Shown here: positions 51,617 to 59,898 of the stretch, piece after piece | Layout of the letters: every line of letters starts with the position of its first letter | Position numbering within the stretch: the first letter of the stretch is position 1 | NCBI RefSeq assembly: GCF_000737195.2 | Contig: NZ_JALM01000030.1 | Location: forward strand, 1 to 64,000 | Source: Sciscionella sediminilitoris | Lineage (GTDB): Bacteria > Actinomycetota > Actinomycetes > Mycobacteriales > Pseudonocardiaceae | Direction of reading: 5' to 3' | DNA length: 64,000 bases | The notes under the pieces: generated by a model | The model's database searches: none | Seen by the model: only the letters and a program-made list of their open reading frames with translations | What the model was told of the DNA's origin: nothing | Position numbers and translations under genes: made by a program

Positions 51617-52738
51617 TCAACCGCTCAGGAATTCGGCGACCGGCTGGGCGAGTTGTTCGGTCTCGATCAGGAAACCGTCGTGCCCGTGCGGTGAGTCGAG
51701 CACCAGCAGGGGACGCGCTTTCGGCACCGTTTCGGCGATCTGGCGCTGCTGCTCGAGTGGGTAGAGCCGGTCCGAGCTGACCCCGACGGCCAGGGTTTCC
51801 GCGCTGATCGAACCGAGCGCGCGCTCCAGGCCACCGCGTGCGCGGCCGATGTCGTGCCCGTTCATGCTGCGGCTGAGCACGACGTAGCTGCCCGCATCGA
51901 AGCGGTGCATGAGCTTGCCCGCGTGATGGTCCAAATAGGACTCGATCGCGAATCTTCCGCCGTTGTAAGGGTCTTCTCCATCCTGGAACGAGCGGCCGAA
52001 CCGGTCGTCGAATTCCAGGGCGCTGCGGTAGCTCAGCTGCGCCATGCGCCGCGCGGCACCGAGACCCTCGGTCGGCCCCTGCTCGACGTGGTAGTAATCC
52101 CCGCCGTTCCAGCGCGGATCCCCTTCTATCGTCCGGATCTGGGTGCTGCTCCAGGCGATCTGGTCCGCCGATGCGGCCGCGACCGTGGCCAGCGGAATGA
52201 GTTTGGCGACCCGGTCCGGGTACATCACCGCCCATTCCAGCGCGCGCATCCCGCCCATGGAACCGCCGATCACGGCTGCCCAGCGGGTGATGCCGAGGTG
52301 TTCGGTGAGTTCGAGCTCGGCCGCGACCTGATCGCGCACCGTCAGCGCGGGAAACCGGCCACCCCAGGGCCAGCCGTCCGGGCGCGGGGTGGCCGGACCG
52401 GTGGAACCCTGGCAGCCGCCGAGCACGTTCGGTGCCACGACGAAGTACCGCCGGGTGTCGATGGCCTTGCCCTCCCCGACAAGGCCGTCCCACCAGCCCG
52501 GCGAGGGATGCCCTGGGCCCTGCGCACCGGCGACGTGACTGTCCCCGGTGAGCGCGTGCTCGATCAGGATCGCGTTGTCCCGCGCGGGATTCAGCGTTCC
52601 CCAGGTCTCATAGGCGAGGGTGTACTCCGGGAACGCGGCCCCGGACTCGGTGAGCAGACCCCACCGGGCGGTGAAGAACTTCCGCCGCCCGGTGGGGTCT
52701 CCCTCCCGCCAGCCCCCGCTGATGGTTACCTCACTCAC
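51617..52738 (-). CDS. metX: Homoserine O-acetyltransferase
   Basis: A 373-residue alpha/beta-hydrolase-fold acyltransferase that activates homoserine with acetyl-CoA for methionine synthesis. It shows LIEHALTGDSHVAG, the nucleophile elbow GGSMGGMRALEW, SSDRLYPLEQQ with the acid and SPHGHDGFLIE with the His. The start GTG 52738 overlaps the end of metY by eight bases. It is the last gene of the oxygenase-metY-metX operon. Its product O-acetylhomoserine is the substrate of MetY. Confidence 0.95.
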   Translation of the reverse strand: MSEVTISGGWREGDPTGRRKFFTARWGLLTESGAAFPEYTLAYETWGTLNPARDNAILIEHALTGDSHVAGAQGPGHPSPGWWDGLVGEGKAIDTRRYFVVAPNVLGGCQGSTGPATPRPDGWPWGGRFPALTVRDQVAAELELTEHLGITRWAAVIGGSMGGMRALEWAVMYPDRVAKLIPLATVAAASADQIAWSSTQIRTIEGDPRWNGGDYYHVEQGPTEGLGAARRMAQLSYRSALEFDDRFGRSFQDGEDPYNGGRFAIESYLDHHAGKLMHRFDAGSYVVLSRSMNGHDIGRARGGLERALGSISAETLAVGVSSDRLYPLEQQRQIAETVPKARPLLVLDSPHGHDGFLIETEQLAQPVAEFLSG

Positions 52739-54041
52739 TCGTCCCCTTTGCCGCACGGAATCCGGATTCGAGGTCCGCCTTGAGGTCCTCGATTCCCTCC
52801 AACCCTACGGCGAGCCGCACCAGCCCGGGGGTGACCCCGCTGGAGAGCTGCTCGGCCTCGGAGAGCTGGCTGTGCGTGGTGGACGCGGGATGCACGATGA
52901 GGCTGCGCACATCCCCGATGTTCACCAGCTGACTGTGCAGTTCGGTGCCGTCCACGAACTTCCGGCCCGCTTCGACCCCGCCGCGCAGCTCGAAGGAGAG
53001 CACCGCACCCGCTCCGCGGGGCAGGTATTTCTGCGCGGCACCGTGATACGGGCTCGACGGCAGGCCCGCGTAGTACACCCGCTCCACCTCGCTGCGGGAC
53101 TCCAGCCATTCGGCGAGCGCCTGCGCATTGGCCACGTGCCGCTCGAGCCGCAGGGACAGTGTCTCGATCCCTTGCAGGATGAGGAAACTGTTCAACGGGG
53201 AGATCGCGGCACCGGTGTCCCGGAGCAGCTGCACGCGCGCCTTCGCCGCATAGGCGCCCGGTCCGAGCGCCTCCCAGAACTTGAGGCCGTGATAGCTGGG
53301 ATCCGGTTCGGTGAAACCGGGGAACCGCTGCGGATCGGCGCCGAAGTCGAAGGTTCCCGCATCCACCAGCAGCCCGGCCACCGTGGTGCCGTGCCCGCCG
53401 AGGTATTTCGTCGCCGAATGCAGCACCACATCCGCGCCGTGCTCGATCGGGCGGAGCAGATACGGCGTCGGAACCGTGTTGTCCACGATGAGCGGGACTC
53501 CGGAATCGTGCGCGATATCGGCGACCGCACGGATATCGAGCACATTGCTTCCCGGATTGGCCAGCGTTTCGGCGAAGAACAGTTTGGTGTTCTCCCGCGC
53601 CGCGGAACGCCAGGAATCGAGGTCGTCCTGATCGGAGACGAAACTGACCTCGATCCCCAGCTTCGGCAGCGTGTAGTGGAAGAGGTTGTAGGTCCCGCCG
53701 TAGAGCGCCGGGCTGGACACGATGTGGTCACCGGCATTGGCGAGGTTGAGCACCGCAGCGGTGGTGGCCGCCGATCCGGAGGCGAAGGCCAGCGCGGCCA
53801 CCCCGCCCTCGAGCGCGGCGATGCGCTGCTCGAGCACTTCCTGGGTCGGATTGTTGATCCTGGTGTAGATGTTGCCCGGTTCCGCGAGGCTGAACAGGTC
53901 CGCGCCGTGCTGTGAATCGCGGAAGACATAGGAGGTGGTCTGGTAGATCGGGGTCGCTCGCGCACCCGTCGCCGGATCCGGTTCCGCTCCGGAGTGGATC
54001 TGCTTCGTCTCGAACGACCAGTTCGGCGGTGCTTCGGTCAT
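52731..54041 (-). CDS. metY: O-acetylhomoserine sulfhydrylase
   Basis: A 436-residue PLP enzyme of the gamma-family that makes homocysteine from O-acetylhomoserine and sulfide. Features are TTSYVFRDSQHGADLF, YTRINNPTQEVLEQRIAALE, and HSATKYLGGHG with the PLP Lys, all typical of the MetY branch. It is 13 bases downstream of the oxygenase gene, with AGGAGAGA before the ATG at 54041. I saw no SAM or B12 riboswitch in the leader of the operon. Confidence 0.95.
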   Translation of the reverse strand: MTEAPPNWSFETKQIHSGAEPDPATGARATPIYQTTSYVFRDSQHGADLFSLAEPGNIYTRINNPTQEVLEQRIAALEGGVAALAFASGSAATTAAVLNLANAGDHIVSSPALYGGTYNLFHYTLPKLGIEVSFVSDQDDLDSWRSAARENTKLFFAETLANPGSNVLDIRAVADIAHDSGVPLIVDNTVPTPYLLRPIEHGADVVLHSATKYLGGHGTTVAGLLVDAGTFDFGADPQRFPGFTEPDPSYHGLKFWEALGPGAYAAKARVQLLRDTGAAISPLNSFLILQGIETLSLRLERHVANAQALAEWLESRSEVERVYYAGLPSSPYHGAAQKYLPRGAGAVLSFELRGGVEAGRKFVDGTELHSQLVNIGDVRSLIVHPASTTHSQLSEAEQLSSGVTPGLVRLAVGLEGIEDLKADLESGFRAAKGTSE

Positions 54042-54054
54042 GACGGTTTCTCTC

Positions 54055-55032
54055 CTAGGTGCGCTCTACGAGTTCCTTGTGGTGCCGGCTCGCTACCTCG
54101 GGATGGGCGCGCAGCCAGCCTTTCATGGCGTTGTTTCCGTACACGTCGAAAAGAGGGTTGTCCGGATCGGCGATGAATCCCGGTGCGTCCGCGACGAATT
54201 CGGCGGGTAATTGCCGCACCCGGTAATCGAGGCTCGGATTGTAGAAGAACGCCACCGAATACCGTTCCGATTCGGTGGCCACGACCCGGTGCGGGGTGGC
54301 GATCAGCCTGCCACGCGAGGCCACCTCGAGCAGTTCCCCGAGATTCACGATGAAGGCGCCGGGCCGCGGCTCGACGGCGATCTCCTGCCCGGCGCGCGGT
54401 TGCACCCGCAGACCGGGGACCCCGTCGGAGAGCAATAGGGTCAGGAAGCCGTAGTCCTTGTGGGTACCGACGCCCTGTTCGTTCGCCGCGGCACCGAGGC
54501 CCGGATAGCGGATCAGCTTGAGGTGTACGTGCGGGTCCTCGGCGAAGGCATCGGCGAAGAAACCGCGCGGACCACCGAGCGCGACCACGAACTCGTCGAG
54601 CAGGCGATCCGCAACCGGGCGCAGTTTCTCCAGCCAGCCGAGCACGATCGGGCGCAGTTCCGGGAGCGCGGGCGGCCAGAGGTTCGGTCCGCGCAACCAG
54701 TGATAGGCGGGTTCCCCCTCCGCGGGCGGGCGCGCCGGAAGTTCCTCGGCGATATCGAGCTGTTCCCGCGAATCGGCTCGCCCGTTCGTGTGTTCCGTGC
54801 CCAGCCTCGTGTACCCGCGGAAATGCGGCGAGCCCAGATTGCTGATCGCCAGCCGGTCCTGCTCCGGGAGGGCGAAGAATTCCTTGGTCACGGCGAGAAT
54901 CCGGTCGATCTCCGACTGCGCGATCCCGTGCCCGGTCAGCTGGAAGAACCCGATTTCCTTGGCGGCACGCGCCAACTCCGCGCGACGGCTCTCGATCTCC
55001 GCGAGATTGATGACCGGAATGTCGAGCTCCAT
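54055..55032 (-). CDS. Isopenicillin N synthase-like Fe(II) dioxygenase
   Basis: A 325-residue non-haem iron oxygenase of the IPNS/2-oxoglutarate family. The iron ligands are visible as THKDYG (HxD) and ATPHRVV (distal His), and ERYSVAFF gives the Arg and Ser that bind 2-oxoglutarate. The N-terminal DIPVINL and FFQLTGHGI are standard. I chose ATG 55032 because conservation starts at DIPVINL; upstream codons are an untranslated leader in my view. It is the first gene of an operon with metY and metX, an association that hints at a sulfur-related substrate. The reaction is unknown; no beta-lactam genes are nearby. Confidence 0.87.
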   Translation of the reverse strand: MELDIPVINLAEIESRRAELARAAKEIGFFQLTGHGIAQSEIDRILAVTKEFFALPEQDRLAISNLGSPHFRGYTRLGTEHTNGRADSREQLDIAEELPARPPAEGEPAYHWLRGPNLWPPALPELRPIVLGWLEKLRPVADRLLDEFVVALGGPRGFFADAFAEDPHVHLKLIRYPGLGAAANEQGVGTHKDYGFLTLLLSDGVPGLRVQPRAGQEIAVEPRPGAFIVNLGELLEVASRGRLIATPHRVVATESERYSVAFFYNPSLDYRVRQLPAEFVADAPGFIADPDNPLFDVYGNNAMKGWLRAHPEVASRHHKELVERT

Positions 55033-55104
55033 GCCCAGCGAAGCTAATGCCGCCGCCCACGGGCGACAACCGACGTCCAGGCATCGGGAAAGGATCGCGG
55101 TCCG

Positions 55105-55123
55105 CGTCAACTTCCACTTGACG
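55105..55123 (+). promoter_or_regulatory. Dyad 1 overlapping the -35 of the Clp-N regulator gene
   Basis: CGTCAA-N7-TTGACG is a perfect dyad whose right arm is the -35 hexamer TTGACG (55118-55123). It is one of two equal dyads, centre-to-centre 28 bases apart, before the HTH/Clp-N gene. Confidence 0.7.
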
Positions 55124-55132
55124 ATCCGGCGA

Positions 55133-55151
55133 CGTCAACCTACCGTTGACG
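55133..55151 (+). promoter_or_regulatory. Dyad 2 overlapping the -10; leaderless promoter
   Basis: CGTCAAC-N5-GTTGACG encloses the -10 hexamer TACCGT (55141-55146), which lies 17 bases after the -35 of dyad 1. A start of transcription 7-8 bases later coincides with the ATG at 55154, so the message would be leaderless. A bound repressor would cover the whole promoter. Confidence 0.7.
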
Positions 55152-55153
55152 GC

Positions 55154-55852
55154 ATGGCGAACATTCAACTGCACGAACTCATCGACGAACTCGAAGCGCA
55201 GACCCCCAGCGCCACCGAACTCGAACGGGTCGGCGAGGCCCAGCGGCGCGCCCAATCCCTGGCCGACCTCGGTGATCAGCTCGTCGGGCACTTCGTCGCC
55301 AGGGCACGGGACACCGGTGCGTCCTGGTCCCAGATCGGCGAAGCCATCGGCGTCTCCAAACAGGCCGCCCAGCAGCGAGACACCTTCCGGATGTACGAAC
55401 GGTTCACCGATCGCGCCCGCCAGGCACTCGTCCAGTCCCAGGATGTGGCACGCACCCACAACGGCGCGTACATCACCAGCGAACACCTGCTGCACGGCAC
55501 CCTGTCCATCCGGGAAGGAGTCGCCGCACTCGTCGTCGAACAGCTCAGCGGATCCCTGGACACCGTGCTCGAACAGCTCGAACAGCGGTTCCCGCGGGAT
55601 GCCGAAACCCCGCCGCTGCGACTCGTCTACGCCGAAATGGGCCGCCGCGTCATCGACGAGACCATCAAGGTCGCGCTCAAGCTCAACCACAACTACGTCG
55701 GCACCGAGCACCTGCTGCTCGGCGTGCTCGCGGCGGGCGGACCGGCCGCGGCGCTGCTCGGCGAGCACGGCGTGACCAGCGAATCGGCGGAACCCGCGAT
55801 CCTGGCGAAGGTCGAGGAGATCGTGGCGAACCTGAAACGCCAGCAGCAGTAG
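55154..55852 (+). CDS. HTH protein with Clp N-terminal repeats
   Basis: A 232-residue two-part protein. Residues 1-75 hold a helix-turn-helix (GASWSQIGEAIGVSKQAAQQR) of the sort seen in actinobacterial sigma-like regulators. Residues 80-232 carry two Clp_N repeats (YITSEHLLHGTL and NYVGTEHLLLGVL), the substrate-receptor domain of ClpA/ClpC, but there is no AAA+ module. So it is neither a chaperone nor a protease subunit on its own; it may be a transcription factor that senses Clp substrates or adaptors. Two tandem dyads overlap its promoter and probably mediate autoregulation. It lies just upstream of the pucR gene. Confidence 0.85.
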   Translation: MANIQLHELIDELEAQTPSATELERVGEAQRRAQSLADLGDQLVGHFVARARDTGASWSQIGEAIGVSKQAAQQRDTFRMYERFTDRARQALVQSQDVARTHNGAYITSEHLLHGTLSIREGVAALVVEQLSGSLDTVLEQLEQRFPRDAETPPLRLVYAEMGRRVIDETIKVALKLNHNYVGTEHLLLGVLAAGGPAAALLGEHGVTSESAEPAILAKVEEIVANLKRQQQ

Positions 55853-55863
55853 AGTGCGGCCCC

Positions 55864-57402
55864 ATGACCACCGTGCAGGGCGTCGTGGACCGGGTCGGGC
55901 CGACACTGCTGCACGCCGTCGTCGTCCCGGACGAGGCGGTCGCGGTCACCGATGTCGTGATCGCCGAGCCCGGGCGGCACGCGGCGGCGGGTGACCTGCT
56001 GCTCGGGGTGGCCGCGAACACCGCGAAGGAGGCCGCCGCCCTCGTGCAGATGGCCGGTGAGCACAAGGCGGCCGGGGTGGTACTGAAACCGCCGATCGCC
56101 TCGAGTGTGCAGCGGGCGGCGCGTTCGGCTGGGGTCGCGCTGATCGAGGTGCACGGGCAGACCGCGTGGGCCCAGCTGGTGTGGCTGCTGCGCACGGTGC
56201 TCGACGCGGCGGAGTCGGAGAACGACGAGGGGGACGATCCGGCATCGGGCGCGCTCGGTGATCTGTTCCGGCTGGCCGATGCGGTGGCCGCGATGGTGGA
56301 CGCGCCGGTGACGATCGAGGACGCGAACTCCCGGGTACTCGCCTATTCGGCGCGCCAGGACATCACCGACCCGGCGCGGGTTTCCACGATCATGGGGCGG
56401 CGCCAGCCGGACGAGGTGCTCGCGAAGTTCCGCTCGAAGGGCGTGTTCCGCCAGCTCTCCAAGGGCCGCTCGGCGATCTTCGTGCCCGCGCAGGCCGACG
56501 GCACGCTGCCGAGGCTGATCGTGCCCATCCGGATGGGTGGCGAACTGCTCGGTTCGATGTGGGCCGTGGTGCGCGACCGGGTTTCCGATGAGCGCTCCGC
56601 GGCCTTCGCGGACGCGGGCCCGGTCGTCGCGCTGCACCTGCTGCGCCGCCGTGCGCGCACCGATGCGCAGCGCCGCCGGTTCGCCGAGACGCTGCGCGGG
56701 CTGCTCGACGGCACCGGTTCACCCCGGCTCGCGGTCGCCGAGCTTGGCCTGCCCGACGCACCGCACCGGGTGGTCGCGATCGATGCCGCGGGGCGCGCGC
56801 CATCCGGAGAGGTGGACGCGGAAGGGGTGCGGCTGGCGCTGTTCGACCGCATCACGACCGGGTTCTCCCGGCTGCGCGCGGTCGCCGAGCTGGACGGTGT
56901 GCTGTACGCGGTCGTGGGCAAGGACAGCTGGCCGAAGTTCGCGGAAACCCTGACCGCGCACGACATGCCGCCCCTTGTCGCGGCGGGTTCCGCGACCGAG
57001 ATCGGGGCGCTCGCGAGCTCGCGGGCCGAGGCCGACGAGACGTTGCTGCTGTTGCGCGCCGGGCTGCTCGAGGGCCACAGCGCCGCCTATGAGCAGGCGT
57101 GGACGGTGCTCGCGCTGCACCGCGCCGCCGCGGCCGCCGGTTCCGCCGGGGTCGCCGAACTGGGGCCGATCCCGGTGCTGCGCAAGGCCGATGAGGACGG
57201 CACGAGTTGTTATGTGGACACCCTCTATGCCTGGCTGCGCCATCCGGGCGATCCGCGCGCCGCGGCCGAGGAGCTGCGGATCCACCCGAACACCCTGCGG
57301 TACCGGATCCGCAAGATCGTCGAACTGACCGGGGTGAGCCTGGAGGATCCGGATATCCGGATGGCGCTGCTTGTACAGCTAGTGACACTACGCTGGGTAT
57401 AA
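55864..57402 (+). CDS. PucR family transcriptional regulator
   Basis: A 512-residue regulator. The N-terminal part (residues 15-110) resembles the PucR purine-catabolism domain (AAALVQMAGEHKAAGVVLKP), the middle a GAF-like region (LADAVAAMVDAPVTIEDANS), and the C-terminus the CdaR/PucR helix-turn-helix (AAEELRIHPNTLRYRIRKIVELTG). It is 126 bases upstream of alanine dehydrogenase in the same direction. In actinobacteria PucR-type regulators often adjoin amino acid catabolic genes, so it may control ald; the effector is unknown. It begins 11 bases after the Clp-N gene stop, so those two may be co-transcribed. Confidence 0.9.
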   Translation: MTTVQGVVDRVGPTLLHAVVVPDEAVAVTDVVIAEPGRHAAAGDLLLGVAANTAKEAAALVQMAGEHKAAGVVLKPPIASSVQRAARSAGVALIEVHGQTAWAQLVWLLRTVLDAAESENDEGDDPASGALGDLFRLADAVAAMVDAPVTIEDANSRVLAYSARQDITDPARVSTIMGRRQPDEVLAKFRSKGVFRQLSKGRSAIFVPAQADGTLPRLIVPIRMGGELLGSMWAVVRDRVSDERSAAFADAGPVVALHLLRRRARTDAQRRRFAETLRGLLDGTGSPRLAVAELGLPDAPHRVVAIDAAGRAPSGEVDAEGVRLALFDRITTGFSRLRAVAELDGVLYAVVGKDSWPKFAETLTAHDMPPLVAAGSATEIGALASSRAEADETLLLLRAGLLEGHSAAYEQAWTVLALHRAAAAAGSAGVAELGPIPVLRKADEDGTSCYVDTLYAWLRHPGDPRAAAEELRIHPNTLRYRIRKIVELTGVSLEDPDIRMALLVQLVTLRWV

Positions 57403-57528
57403 ATTGTGCTCGCGGGACAAGGCAATCCGCGCGATTTGGTTTCGAGGGCACGATGACATGGGCCAAATGGGGCAGCATTGTGGTACGTGGCACGGGGGAG
57501 CACGTACGCACAGTGAGATGGAGCTGCT

Positions 57529-58638
57529 ATGAAGATCGCGGTCCCCAGGGAGATCAAGAACAACGAGTACCGGGTGGCGCTCACGCCGGCCGGTGCGCAT
57601 GAGCTGACCGAGCACGGCCACGAGGTGTTCGTGGAGGCCGACGCCGGTATCGGCTCGGCCATCGCGGACGAGGACTACCTCGCCGCGGGCGCCAAGATCC
57701 TGCAGACCGCCGAGGACGTGTGGGCCGAGGGCGAGATGGTGCTCAAGGTCAAGGAGCCCATCGCCGAGGAGTACCCGCGGCTGCGTGCCGGGCAGACCCT
57801 GTTCACCTACCTGCACCTGGCCGCGGACAAGGCGCTCACCGAGGCGCTGCTGGCCTCGGGAACCACCGCGATCGCCTACGAGACCGTGCAGCTGCCGAAC
57901 CGCTCGCTTCCGCTGCTCGCCCCGATGTCCGAGGTCGCGGGCCGGCTCGCCCCGCAGGTCGGCGCGTACTCGCTGATGAAGCCCTCCGGCGGGCGCGGTG
58001 TGCTGCCCGGCGGGGTCCCCGGCGTGCTCCCGGCCAAGGTCGTCGTGATCGGCGGCGGCGTCTCCGGGCTGAACGCCGCGCGCATCGCCGCGGGCATGGG
58101 CGCGGACGTGACCGTGCTGGACACCAACGTGGACCGGCTGCGCCAGATCGACGAGACCCACCCGCAGCTCAAGACCCTCAGCTCGAACGCTCTGCACCTC
58201 GCCGAAGCGGTCACCAGCGCGGACATGGTCATCGGCGCGGTGCTCGTCCCCGGCGCGAAGGCCCCGAAGCTGGTCTCGAACGAACTCGTGAGCCGGATGA
58301 AGCCGGGCGCTGTCCTGGTGGACATCGCCATCGACCAGGGCGGCTGCTTCGCCGACTCGCGGGCGACCACGCACGACGACCCGACCTTCGCGGTGCACGA
58401 CACGGTGTTCTACTGCGTGGCCAACATGCCCGGCGCGGTGCCGAACACCTCGACCTACGCGCTGACCAACGTCACGCTGCCGTACGCGGTCTCGATCGCC
58501 GACAAGGGCTGGCACTCCGCGCTGGCCGCGGACCCGGCGCTCGCGCTCGGGCTGAACACCCATGACGGCAAACTGACCAACGGCCCGGTCGCCGAGGCGC
58601 ACGGCCTCGCGCACACCGAGCTGGCCAGCGTCGTCTAA
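57529..58638 (+). CDS. ald: Alanine dehydrogenase
   Basis: A 369-residue NAD-dependent enzyme that interconverts L-alanine and pyruvate plus ammonia. The N-terminal [18 protein letters not shown] and KVKEP carry the substrate-binding Arg and Lys, the Rossmann motif is [19 protein letters not shown], and [15 protein letters not shown] is diagnostic of the family. It lies downstream of a PucR regulator. The leader at 57403-57528 contains its promoter; CAAATGGGGCAGCATTGTGG (57463-57482) may be part of the regulator site. Its stop overlaps the convergent glycosyltransferase by four bases. Confidence 0.96.
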   Translation: MKIAVPREIKNNEYRVALTPAGAHELTEHGHEVFVEADAGIGSAIADEDYLAAGAKILQTAEDVWAEGEMVLKVKEPIAEEYPRLRAGQTLFTYLHLAADKALTEALLASGTTAIAYETVQLPNRSLPLLAPMSEVAGRLAPQVGAYSLMKPSGGRGVLPGGVPGVLPAKVVVIGGGVSGLNAARIAAGMGADVTVLDTNVDRLRQIDETHPQLKTLSSNALHLAEAVTSADMVIGAVLVPGAKAPKLVSNELVSRMKPGAVLVDIAIDQGGCFADSRATTHDDPTFAVHDTVFYCVANMPGAVPNTSTYALTNVTLPYAVSIADKGWHSALAADPALALGLNTHDGKLTNGPVAEAHGLAHTELASVV

Positions 58639-59756
58639 AGCGTTTCCAGCAGCGCGGGGAGCTCGCCGAGCGGTCGCAGCCCGGCGAGCTCTTTCGCGAA
58701 ATCGCGCGCCGCACCGCGCAGCGATTCGTCACCGAGCAATTCGCGCACCCGTTGCCCGGTGATCTGCCCGAGCTGGTCCTGTTCGAGCACGGCCCCGGAA
58801 CCGGCCCTGGTCACCAGGTTCGCGTTCACGTGATGGTCCATCCCGTGCGGCAGCACCAGCTGCGGGACCCCGGCGGCCAGCGTGGTGCACGTGGTGCCCG
58901 CCCCGCCGTGGTGGATGGCGAGCGAGCAGCTGTCCAGTACCCGGGAAAGCGGTACCCAGGGCACCTGCCGCACGTTGTCCGGCAGCGGGCCGAGCTCGCC
59001 GAGATCGGCGTCCCCGAGCGCGAACACGAACTCCGCGTCCACCTCGTGCGCGGCCCGCACCACCTGGCCGAGGCCGGAGACCCCGGAAACCGAGGGAACG
59101 ACCGAGCCGAGCGTGACCAGGATCCGCGGGCGGCCCGGATCCTCCTCCAGCCATTCCGGGAGCACCGCCCCGCCGTTGTACGGCAGATACCTGAACTGCC
59201 AGCCGGGATCCGGATCGGCGAGCAGCCGCGGCGGCATCAGATCGATACAGGCCGCGGGCTCTCGCACCTGCGCACCGTATTCGGCATAGCGTTCCGCGAG
59301 CGCCTCGGCGACGGCACGCGGATACGCGCGCCCGGTGGAATCCGCCGAGATCGCGTGAACCACCGAAGGCACCCCGAGACAGGCCGCCGCGAGTGGTCCC
59401 GCACCCTCGGCCGTCTCGTGCACGACCACGTCCGGGCGCCAGTGCTTCGCGAACGCCACGGTCCGTTCCACGGCCGGTTCGCTCACGTGCCCGAACAGCT
59501 TGCCGGGGGCCTCACCGGTATTGCGCTCCATCGGCGCCCGCAGCTCCGGATAGCGCTCGAAGAACGAGTGGAACTGCTGGTACGGCGGGACTCCGGGCGC
59601 GGAGTCCAGGACCGGCAGCCCGGCGGCGGCGAGCTGGTCGGTGATCCCGTACACGGCGAACGTGACCTCGTGCCCGGCCGCGCGGGCAGCCCAGGCCGAG
59701 GACACCAGCGGATAGGCGTGCCCGACGCCGGGCGCGGACGTGAACAGCAGACGCAA
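58635..59756 (-). CDS. GT1-type glycosyltransferase (tandem copy 1)
   Basis: A 373-residue GT-B glycosyltransferase of the EryCIII/MGT type that would add a sugar from a nucleotide donor to a hydrophobic acceptor. The N-terminus RLLFTSAPGVGHAYPLVS and the C-terminal CSLAIHHGGAGTTCTTLAAG then LPHGMDHHVNANLV define the acceptor and donor sites. The start is TTG 59756 with AGGAGAA eight bases upstream. It follows a paralogue by 142 bases on the same strand. No pathway genes for a macrolide or sugar are nearby, so the acceptor may be exogenous, as in self-protecting macrolide glycosyltransferases; this is a guess. Confidence 0.86.
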   Translation of the reverse strand: MRLLFTSAPGVGHAYPLVSSAWAARAAGHEVTFAVYGITDQLAAAGLPVLDSAPGVPPYQQFHSFFERYPELRAPMERNTGEAPGKLFGHVSEPAVERTVAFAKHWRPDVVVHETAEGAGPLAAACLGVPSVVHAISADSTGRAYPRAVAEALAERYAEYGAQVREPAACIDLMPPRLLADPDPGWQFRYLPYNGGAVLPEWLEEDPGRPRILVTLGSVVPSVSGVSGLGQVVRAAHEVDAEFVFALGDADLGELGPLPDNVRQVPWVPLSRVLDSCSLAIHHGGAGTTCTTLAAGVPQLVLPHGMDHHVNANLVTRAGSGAVLEQDQLGQITGQRVRELLGDESLRGAARDFAKELAGLRPLGELPALLETL

Positions 59757-59890
59757 GGGAGTTCTCCTCGTCGGTGGTCTTGCGGTGGATCAGGTCGTTT
59801 CCTCAGCGGCGTAGCCGCTTGTCACCCGGCTGGTAACCGGCACCGCGGCGGGGTTCCGCCACCCGCACCGCCACGCAAGCCCTGCCACGA
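59757..59890 (-). repeat. GC-rich intergenic segment, possible dispersed repeat
   Basis: The 142-base gap between the tandem glycosyltransferases has no open frame of merit but several small inverted repeats (AGCGGCTACGCCGCT, 59806-59820; ACCAGCCGGGTG nearby). It ends in GACGAGGAGAAC, which supplies the ribosome site of the next gene. It looks like an intergenic repeat of the type recurring before genes in related genomes. No second copy is visible in this window. Confidence 0.4.
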
Positions 59891-59898
59891 CAGTTCTC

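Noticed and set aside
55033-55104. Possible SAM riboswitch before the oxygenase-metY-metX operon
   Set aside because: The upstream region is too short before the divergent Clp-N promoter and shows no SAM riboswitch core.
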